From: Pelagibius sp050043265 | Lineage (GTDB): Bacteria; Pseudomonadota; Alphaproteobacteria; Kiloniellales; Kiloniellaceae | Length of the DNA stretch: 64,000 nucleotides | Direction: 5' to 3' | NCBI GenBank assembly: GCA_050043265.1 | Contig: JBHJIR010000005.1 | Location: 62,001-126,000, forward strand | Shown here: one piece after another, positions 58,018-64,000 of the stretch | Layout of the letters: each line of letters opens with the position of its first letter | Position numbering within the stretch: position 1 is the first letter of the stretch | The notes under the pieces: model-generated | Told to the model about the DNA's origin: nothing | Seen by the model: the letters and a program-made list of their open reading frames with translations, nothing else | Databases searched by the model: none | Translations under genes and position numbers: made by a program

Positions 58018-58365
58018 ATGACGGCAACGGCAGATACCCTGGAATTCTCGCTCACCGAACGGGCGGCCAAGCGGGTTGCCTACCTGATCGAACAGGAAGG
58101 CCAGAGCGGCCTGATGCTGCGCGTCGCGGTTTCCGGCGGCGGCTGCTCGGGCTTCCAGTACGGCTTTTCCTTCGACGACACCGTGAACCCGGACGACCGC
58201 ACCTTCGAGCGCGACGGCGTGATGGCGGTGGTCGACGAGACCTCGCTGGAGCTGCTGGCCGGCTCCGAGGTCGATTTCGTCGAGGACCTCGGCGCCGCCG
58301 CCTTCAAGATCACCAATCCCAACGCGACCTCCTCCTGCGGCTGCGGCTCGTCCTTCGCTGTCTGA
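58018..58365 (+). CDS. erpA: Iron-sulfur cluster insertion protein ErpA
   Basis: An A-type carrier that delivers Fe-S clusters to apo-enzymes. 115 residues: LTERAAKRVAYLI, the first ligand Cys in VSGGGCSGFQYGF and the C-terminal SSCGCGSSF pair. The spacing and the short GCGSSF ending match ErpA. A candidate promoter precedes it. Divergent from dgt, a conserved order. Confidence 0.93.
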   Translation: MTATADTLEFSLTERAAKRVAYLIEQEGQSGLMLRVAVSGGGCSGFQYGFSFDDTVNPDDRTFERDGVMAVVDETSLELLAGSEVDFVEDLGAAAFKITNPNATSSCGCGSSFAV

Positions 58366-58469
58366 TCCCGATCTGACGCCCCGATCTGACGCTTTGACCG
58401 CTGGTGCGACTTGGCCTAAAGAAACTGGGCCATGAGAAACACCCTGCCGCCGCATAATGAGTCGCCGCG

Positions 58470-59264
58470 ATGACCCGCATCGCCACCTGGAACGTCAACT
58501 CCGTCAAAGCCCGCCTGCCCAACGTGCTGGCCTGGCTGAAGTCGGCCCAGCCGGATGTCGTCCTGCTGCAGGAACTGAAGTGCATCGACGACAACTTCCC
58601 GCGCCTGGAGATCGAAGAACTCGGCTACACCGTCGCCGTCCACGGCCAGAAGTCCTATAACGGCGTCGCCATCCTGTCGAAGGCGCCGATGGAGGACGTC
58701 ATGATCGGCCTGCCCGGCGACCAGTCGGACGAGCAGGCCCGCTACGTGGAAGCCACCATCAACGGCTTGCGTATCGCCACGATCTACCTGCCCAACGGCA
58801 ATCCCATCAAGACCGAGAAGTTCACCTACAAGCTGGCCTGGATGGACCGCCTGATCCGCCACGCCGAAGGTCTGCTGGCCAGCGAGCAGCCGGTGGTGCT
58901 GGCCGGCGACTACAACGTCATCCCGCAGGACGAAGACGTCTACGACCCGCGCGCCTTCGCGACAGACGCCCTCACCCAGCCGGAGAGCCGCAGCCGCTTC
59001 CGCACCCTGCTGAACCTGGGCTTCACCGATGCCCTGCGGGCGCTGCACCGCGAGCCGCACCTCTACACCTTCTGGGACTACCAGGGCGGCGGCTGGCAGA
59101 ACGACCACGGCCTGCGCATCGACCACTTCCTGCTGTCGCCCCAGGCCGCCGATCTGCTGGAAGCCTGCGACGTCGACCGCGGCCCGCGCGGCGAGCCCAA
59201 GGCCTCCGACCACACCCCGGTGGTCTGCCGCCTGAGGGACGTCCCCGGGCACGACATCCGCTAG
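58470..59264 (+). CDS. xthA: Exodeoxyribonuclease III
   Basis: A 264-residue Mg-dependent AP endonuclease/3'-exonuclease: RIATWNVNSVKARLPN, LLQELKC (catalytic Glu), IYLPNG, GDYNVIPQDEDVYDP (Asp/Asn pair) and DHTPVV near the end with the catalytic His. Acts in base excision repair. It follows erpA by 104 bases and precedes the rhomboid gene by 5. Confidence 0.95.
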   Translation: MTRIATWNVNSVKARLPNVLAWLKSAQPDVVLLQELKCIDDNFPRLEIEELGYTVAVHGQKSYNGVAILSKAPMEDVMIGLPGDQSDEQARYVEATINGLRIATIYLPNGNPIKTEKFTYKLAWMDRLIRHAEGLLASEQPVVLAGDYNVIPQDEDVYDPRAFATDALTQPESRSRFRTLLNLGFTDALRALHREPHLYTFWDYQGGGWQNDHGLRIDHFLLSPQAADLLEACDVDRGPRGEPKASDHTPVVCRLRDVPGHDIR

Positions 59265-59269
59265 GGCCG

Positions 59270-60058
59270 ATGCCCTTCATCCCGCTGCACGACACCACGC
59301 CGCGCTATCTGATCGCGCGGCCCTGGGCCACCTGGGCGCTGATCGCCGCCTGCGCGCTGATCTATCTTGGGCAGATCATGCTCGGCGACCGGGGCAACCT
59401 GCGGCTGGTCTACGGCCTGGGCACCATCCCGGCCTCGCTGACCGGTACCGCCGAACTGCCGCCGGAACTGGCGCTGGTCTCCCCCTGGCTCACCCTGGTG
59501 TCCTACCAGTTCCTGCACGGCGGCTTCATGCACCTGGCCGGCAACATGCTGTTCCTCTGGGTGTTCGGCGACAATATCGAGGATGCCATGGGCCATGGCC
59601 GCTTCCTCGTCTTCTATCTGGTCTGCGGCGCCTTGGCCGCCCTCACCCAGGTCGCCCTCCATACCGGCAGCACCACGCCGCTGATCGGTGCCAGCGGGGC
59701 GATCTCCGGCGTGCTCGGCGCCTACCTGATCCTGCATCCCAAGGCGCGGGTGCTGGTGCCGATCGTCTTCATCCCGCTCTACCTGCCGGCCTGGCTGCTG
59801 CTGATCTTCTGGTTCGGCTTCCAGTTCTTCTCCGCCACCGCGGGTCCCTCGGCCAGCAACGTGGCCTGGTGGGCCCACATCGGCGGCTTCATCGCGGGCG
59901 TCGTGCTCATCTTCGTCTTCCGCTACAAGGCGGTGCCGCTGTTCGGCCTGGGCGATCCGCCGGGCGGCGTGACGCTACGGCGCGGCCGGATGTGGGCTGG
60001 CCGCGCCTGGCGGGCCCGCGACGAGAGCACCCCGGACCGCAAGGGCCCCTGGGACTGA
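59270..60058 (+). CDS. Rhomboid-family intramembrane serine protease
   Basis: A 262-residue membrane protein with about six to seven helices. The catalytic serine is in LIGASGAISGVLGAYL (GxSG), and the catalytic His in WWAHIGGFIAGV; the HGGFMHLAGNMLFLWVFG loop is the usual rhomboid HxxxN region. The substrate is unknown. It starts 5 bases after xthA, suggesting co-transcription, and is convergent with the MFS gene. Confidence 0.92.
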   Translation: MPFIPLHDTTPRYLIARPWATWALIAACALIYLGQIMLGDRGNLRLVYGLGTIPASLTGTAELPPELALVSPWLTLVSYQFLHGGFMHLAGNMLFLWVFGDNIEDAMGHGRFLVFYLVCGALAALTQVALHTGSTTPLIGASGAISGVLGAYLILHPKARVLVPIVFIPLYLPAWLLLIFWFGFQFFSATAGPSASNVAWWAHIGGFIAGVVLIFVFRYKAVPLFGLGDPPGGVTLRRGRMWAGRAWRARDESTPDRKGPWD

Positions 60059-60082
60059 ACCGCCCTCACAGCGCCTTCGGGC

Positions 60083-61270
60083 TCACAGCGCTTTCGGCAG
60101 GTAGCGCGCGTACCAGGCGCTGATCAGCAGCAGCAGACCCAGCACCACGAAAACCGCCGGCAGCGGCGCCACCGTCAGCACCGCCGCGTAGGCCGCGGCG
60201 GGCAGCAGCTGCGACGCCTCGATGTAGGTGCGAAAGACCGAGGTCATCTCCGAGCGTTCATAGGCGTGCACCGCGCGCAGGAAGGGGATGTTGCCCAGGG
60301 CGTCGAGCGCGGTCGCCCCGATGGCGGCGAAGACGAAAAGACCGGCGGTGATCCAGGGGGTGGGCTGCAGCAGGCCGGCGACGATCGAGGTCAGGCCGGT
60401 CAGCACTGCCGCCCAGATGATGATGCGGCGAATGCCGTGGCGCCGGCCGAGCTTGCCGCCCAGCGGCGCGAAGAACAGCAGCCCCTGCCCTGCCGACAGC
60501 ATCACCGCGACGATGACCTCGTCGCCGTTCTGCTGGACGATGTAGAGCGGCGGGTAGACGAAAAAGGTGGTCCAGAAGGCGCTGCGCCCGAACGGAATGA
60601 TCCAGGCCAGGCGCAGGCGCGGCTGGCTGAGATAGCGGCGGATGTTGTTCCATGGCATCGGCGGTCGCTGCCTGGCCGGCGCCACCGTCGGGTTGTCCTT
60701 GATGCGCAGATACCAGAAATAGGCCAGCGCCGAGAGGGCGAAAGCCGCGCTGACCAGGCAGACCGGCAGCAGGCCGAACTGCTTGTAGCAGAAGATGCCC
60801 AGCCCCGGCCCGACGAACCACGAGATGCCGAGAAAGGCGAGGCGCAGCGGCTCGCTGGCGACGAAGTCCTTCCGACGGATGTAATCGAGGATGTAGAGGT
60901 TCAGCGCGATGTTCACGCAGACCACCGCCAGGCTGCGGACCTGCAGCGCGGTGACGAAGGGCCAGATCTGCGATTGCACCATCAGCAGCGGCGCGATGAC
61001 CATGCACAGGGTGCCGGCGGAAAAGATCCACTTGCGGCGCACCCTCAACAGCACCAGCGGCACCATGAAGCTGGTGGCGAAGGCGACGATACCGACGCCC
61101 GCATAGACCAGGCTGATGGTGCGGGCTTCCACGAGCAGGGCGTGGGCTTCCAGCGGAATGACCCCGGCGATGAGGGCACGGGAGAAAGCCTCCACTGCCG
61201 ACAGGATCGCAAACTCCCGCGCGCCCGGCCGGTCGACCACGCGCAACCACATCGGAAATCGGATTTCCAC
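60083..61270 (-). CDS. Major facilitator superfamily transporter
   Basis: A 395-residue protein with about 11-12 membrane helices and MFS-like loop motifs (RVRRKWIF after helix 2; LGRRHGIRRI in the second half). The substrate is unknown. A GTG at 61270 is used; ATG at 61252 is an alternative. It is convergent with the rhomboid gene. Confidence 0.85.
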   Translation of the reverse strand: MEIRFPMWLRVVDRPGAREFAILSAVEAFSRALIAGVIPLEAHALLVEARTISLVYAGVGIVAFATSFMVPLVLLRVRRKWIFSAGTLCMVIAPLLMVQSQIWPFVTALQVRSLAVVCVNIALNLYILDYIRRKDFVASEPLRLAFLGISWFVGPGLGIFCYKQFGLLPVCLVSAAFALSALAYFWYLRIKDNPTVAPARQRPPMPWNNIRRYLSQPRLRLAWIIPFGRSAFWTTFFVYPPLYIVQQNGDEVIVAVMLSAGQGLLFFAPLGGKLGRRHGIRRIIIWAAVLTGLTSIVAGLLQPTPWITAGLFVFAAIGATALDALGNIPFLRAVHAYERSEMTSVFRTYIEASQLLPAAAYAAVLTVAPLPAVFVVLGLLLLISAWYARYLPKAL

Positions 61271-61408
61271 GCAAGAACCCCAAGCTGCTGAAACCGCGGG
61301 CCGGCAGCGGCCAGCGCCTTACCTTGTCACTGATAGTCCGATTTGCCGGCGCTTGGCCAGCGGTCAAAGCCAGCGGTCAAAGAGTATCTCTTTGCCCTTT
61401 AAAAGGCT

Positions 61409-61492
61409 GTCGGCCCGGGGCTTGTCCCCGGGACCCAATGCCCTCTCCATCCGCTAACGCCAAGGGGTCCCGGCAACAAGTGCCGGGACGAC
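61409..61492. repeat. Palindromic intergenic repeat, family A copy 2
   Basis: An 84-base element with outer arms GTCGGCCCGGGG ... TGCCGGGACGAC and nested hairpins CCCGGGG-CTTGT-CCCCGGG and TCCCGGCA-ACAAG-TGCCGGGA. The right arm is nearly identical to 24968-24997. It lies between the MFS and PilZ genes. Confidence 0.85.
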
Positions 61493-61534
61493 ATTTGTGG
61501 GTGGCACGGGCCTCGTCGGAATGAGGAATTAAGG

Positions 61535-62149
61535 TCAGGCCGAGACTTTGATGGCCGGCAGGAGGTCGCCCAGTACCCGCGCGACCTCGGCCGGCGGCTG
61601 CTTGAACTGCAGGCCAACGACGCGGCCGCGCTGCCAGACCACGGTGGCGGACAGGCCTTCGAAGCGGTCGCCCAGCAGGGTGACGCCCCCGGCGCAGTCG
61701 CGTTCCTGGCTCACCGCCACCTTGGCACCGCCCAGCGACATGTTGAGGATGGTGCATTCCATCTCGCCGTGGCCGCAGGCCAGGGTACCGGGCCACAGCA
61801 CGGAGCGGCGCAGATAGCGGCGTTGCCCTTCGGCATCGCCGAGGTTGGCGAGGACTTCCTGGAACACGGCGTCCAGCGTCTCGGGGTCGCCGAGGAATTG
61901 CAGATCGGCATAGTCGCCGTCCGCGTCGAGAACGCGGCAGGCCAACTGCCCGAAGTCGCGGATCGACAGGAAGAGGTTGCGTTCGCCGCCCGGCATCGCG
62001 ACGGGCCCGCCCGGCAGGCGCACCTGCGCGCCGCGGCGCGACAGCGTCACGATTTCGCAGTCGACGATGCCGTCCGGGCCCTGCAGGTGACCCGGCTGGT
62101 TCACCGCAATCTGCTGCTCGATAAAACCTGCGTCGGCTGTCGCACCCAT
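61535..62149 (-). CDS. Tandem PilZ-domain protein
   Basis: A 204-residue soluble protein starting MGATADAGFIEQQ with GTGGGG upstream. The second half is a PilZ domain with RRYLRRSV (c-di-GMP-binding RxxxR) and NMSLGGAK (D/NxSxxG). The first half (residues about 12-100) resembles PilZ (VDCEIVTLSRRGAQVRLP) but lacks the binding residues. So one active and one degenerate PilZ unit is likely. Cyclic di-GMP responsive; the output is unknown. Confidence 0.78.
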   Translation of the reverse strand: MGATADAGFIEQQIAVNQPGHLQGPDGIVDCEIVTLSRRGAQVRLPGGPVAMPGGERNLFLSIRDFGQLACRVLDADGDYADLQFLGDPETLDAVFQEVLANLGDAEGQRRYLRRSVLWPGTLACGHGEMECTILNMSLGGAKVAVSQERDCAGGVTLLGDRFEGLSATVVWQRGRVVGLQFKQPPAEVARVLGDLLPAIKVSA

Positions 62150-62331
62150 CTGCCCCACCGTCCTCTGAACGGGCCCCCGCCCGCTTCCTTGCCGCCGCAC
62201 GCAACTCCGCGGCCGGAAAAACAATCCGCAGGAGAAGTATTGCGCCTGTCTGTTAACAAGTGGCGAAGAGCGCAAATCGACGAAAAGGCCGGGAAACCGG
62301 TCCAGCGCCCTGATTTCCAGGGCTTTTGGCG

Positions 62332-63846
62332 CTATTCGGCGGCGATCGGCGCGAACACGGGACCGCCCGGCATGATGCGCAGGCCGGCCCGCAGGTGCCG
62401 GAACGGCAGGTCGCGGTTGTCCAGCACCACCGGGCCCGGCGCCACCACCACCAGCACCGCCTCGGCGATCGGCTGGAAATCGGCCCGGAAGTGAACCGAG
62501 GATTTCAGCGCCAGGATCTTCTGGTCGGCGGGTTCGATGCCCAGGTGGCGCAGCATCGCCTGGTCGGCCAGTTGCACCTTGGCCGAGGCGACCGCCACCC
62601 GGACGCCGTCCTTTTCCAGCAAGGCCGTCGGGCCCAGCTTCATGTGGGCGCCCTTGTAGAACGGCCCGGTGCCAGTGCACTGGCCGTCGCCCAGGCGCAG
62701 CACCTTGAAGGTCGCTTCCAGCGGCGCGTCGCCCGGTACCTTGGAATGGCCGCCGAGGGCAACGGTGATCTCCGCCCCCTCGCCCGCCGCATGGGCGGCC
62801 TTGGCCGCCGCCGGATCGTAGAGGTTGGCCAGCACGGCGCCCACGGCCCCCTCGGAGATCAGCGCGCGCAGCAGGCCGGTGGTGTCGGAGTTGCCGCCGC
62901 CGCCGGGATTGTCCTGGGCATCAGCCAGCACCACCGGCTTGTCGCTGTGGGCGGCAATGCGCATCGCCTCGCGCACCGCTTCCGTGGGCTGCAGGGCCTC
63001 CAGCGCGAAAGCCGACTCGCGCTCCAGAGCGGCCTCGAAGAGGTTGTCGGCAGCCTTGTCGGCGGCCGCCTGGGAGGTGGCGTAGGCGACCAGCGAGGCG
63101 CCGGCACCGTCGAAATCGGCCGGGCAGAAGCCGCAGGCGAAGGAGATGCCGGTGACGCCCGGCTCCTGCGCCAGCAGCTTCACCTCGCGGTAGACCTCCT
63201 TGGCCGGTCCCTCGTAGGTGCAGCCGCTGGTCAGCGGGATCATGAAGGGCATCTGGCGGTACGCCTTGAAGCGCCCACCCGCGCCCTTCAGCAGGGCATC
63301 GAGCTGCACCGCCACGCGGCGGCCCGTCGCCGCCATGTCGACATGCGGATAGGTGCGGTAGATATCCAGGTAGTCCGACAGCTCGACCATCGCCGGGGTC
63401 ACGTTGGCGTGCAGGTCCAGGCTGACGGCGATCGGCAGGTCGGGGCCGACCAGATCGCGCACCCGGCGCAGCAGCTCGCCCTCGCCGTCGTCGACATGCT
63501 CGGCCACCATGGCGCCGTGCAGGTCCAGGTAGACGGCGTCGAGATCCTTCATCCCGGCGAGGTCTTCCAGCAGCATCGCCGCCACCCGCTCGTAGGCGTC
63601 CTCGGTCACCTGGGCCGACGGCGTCGCGTTGGTCCAGGCCAGCGGCAGCAACTCGTGGCCCTGGGCCTGGGCCGCCTCGACATAGCCGGCGACCGGAATG
63701 TTGATGCCCGCGATCGCATCGAACAGCGCCGCGCCGCGGGTCAGCCCCGGCCAGGCGCCGGGCTTCAGGAACTCGTCAAAGGTCGCCTTCGACGGCGCGA
63801 AGGTATTGGTCTCGTGCTGGAAACCGCCGAAGGCGATGCGTGCCAT
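62332..63846 (-). CDS. M81-family metallopeptidase (microcystinase C-like, MlrC)
   Basis: A 504-residue protein beginning MARIAFGGFQHETNTFAPSKATFDEF, with DAVYLDLHGAMVAEHVDDGEGELL, AVSLDLHANVTPAMV, HVDMAATGRR and ADAQDNPGGGGNSDTTGLL: the metal-binding landmarks of the M81/DUF1485 family. Homologues are often beside peptide ABC transporters, but here it is followed by an incomplete gene on the same strand. The substrate is unknown; microcystin cleavage should not be assumed. An upstream extension of the frame is not used. Confidence 0.9.
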   Translation of the reverse strand: MARIAFGGFQHETNTFAPSKATFDEFLKPGAWPGLTRGAALFDAIAGINIPVAGYVEAAQAQGHELLPLAWTNATPSAQVTEDAYERVAAMLLEDLAGMKDLDAVYLDLHGAMVAEHVDDGEGELLRRVRDLVGPDLPIAVSLDLHANVTPAMVELSDYLDIYRTYPHVDMAATGRRVAVQLDALLKGAGGRFKAYRQMPFMIPLTSGCTYEGPAKEVYREVKLLAQEPGVTGISFACGFCPADFDGAGASLVAYATSQAAADKAADNLFEAALERESAFALEALQPTEAVREAMRIAAHSDKPVVLADAQDNPGGGGNSDTTGLLRALISEGAVGAVLANLYDPAAAKAAHAAGEGAEITVALGGHSKVPGDAPLEATFKVLRLGDGQCTGTGPFYKGAHMKLGPTALLEKDGVRVAVASAKVQLADQAMLRHLGIEPADQKILALKSSVHFRADFQPIAEAVLVVVAPGPVVLDNRDLPFRHLRAGLRIMPGGPVFAPIAAE

Positions 63847-63857
63847 GGTGTCGGCCC

Positions 63858-64000
63858 TTAGATATCCGCGTAGACGTGGGTTTCTTCCTTGGCACCCGGA
63901 TGGGTGACGGCGCCGAGGTAGGCCGGGCCGACCGTCGCGGCATAACGCCAGATGGCGCCGGACTGGTAGTCGTGCTTGCGCGGCTGCCACGTCTCGCGGC
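63858..64000 (-). CDS. C-terminal fragment of an unidentified protein (IlvD/Edd dehydratase-like?)
   Basis: The last 46 codons of a gene entering from the right, ending ATVGPAYLGAVTHPGAKE... and HVYADI before TAA at 63858-63860. The ending resembles that of some IlvD/Edd-type sugar-acid dehydratases, but the fragment is too short for a firm call. It stops 12 bases before the M81 gene, so the two are probably one operon. Confidence 0.45.
   Translation of the reverse strand, partial: RETWQPRKHDYQSGAIWRYAATVGPAYLGAVTHPGAKEETHVYADI

Overview
This 64 kb window is a GC-rich (by eye about 65% G+C), densely coding stretch of chromosome that looks alphaproteobacterial, most likely a Rhodospirillales/Kiloniellales-type organism. 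The evidence is gene content and order: divergent sdhE/recG beside mfd, a dgt-argS-SPOR-nagZ-(M50)-scpA-scpB-tat-serS-surE-pcm-nlpD-type block, yajC-secD-secF followed by an NDUFAF3-like gene, a catalytically blank squalene-synthase relative (NDUFAF6-like), ErpA and TrmFO. No prophage, insertion sequence, CRISPR array or rRNA operon was found. Three tRNA genes (two Leu, one Lys) are present.

Layout. 1-6.7 kb: 5' part of a peptide-type ABC binding protein, mfd, sdhE and recG. 6.8-16.7 kb: mostly small or poorly known genes, including a PAS_5 protein, a tandem-duplicated DUF502 membrane protein, a haloacetate-dehalogenase-like hydrolase, two tRNA-Leu, a DksA-type zinc-finger protein, several small membrane proteins, MsrQ without its partner MsrP, an orphan histidine kinase and tRNA-Lys. 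16.8-24.9 kb: coaD, gyrA, ssb, then divergent uvrA and an acetyltransferase. 25-31.6 kb: an RND efflux pair divergent from a class III cyclase; just beyond the cyclase lie a lower-GC four-helix membrane gene and a degenerate second copy of the cyclase 3' end. 31.7-40.2 kb: trmFO, NDUFAF6-like, a PuuD-type membrane domain, sodB, NDUFAF3-like, secF-secD-yajC and a DUF815 ATPase. 40.3-57.8 kb, nearly all on the minus strand: the conserved housekeeping block from dgt to nlpD with many 4-base ATGA overlaps, into which an orphan FbpC-type ATPase, a YeeE transporter and a second truncated TatC appear to have been added. 57.9-64 kb: erpA, xthA, a rhomboid protease, an MFS transporter, a tandem PilZ protein, an M81 (MlrC) peptidase and the tail of one more gene.

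The genes cover genome maintenance (Mfd, RecG, UvrA, SSB, GyrA, ExoIII, ScpAB), protein export (SecDF-YajC, Tat), respiratory complex assembly (SdhE, NDUFAF3-like, NDUFAF6-like, ErpA), translation (SerS, ArgS, TrmFO, tRNAs) and envelope upkeep (NlpD-like, NagZ, SPOR, RND pump).

Points that most deserve a second look: a truncated TatC paralogue translationally coupled between tatB and tatC and lacking the signal-peptide-binding motif; an in-frame amber codon inside argS; a disturbed motif III in RecG; the duplicated cyclase tail; very acidic extensions on ScpB; the fused double DUF502 protein; and a family of about 80-100 bp palindromic intergenic repeats.
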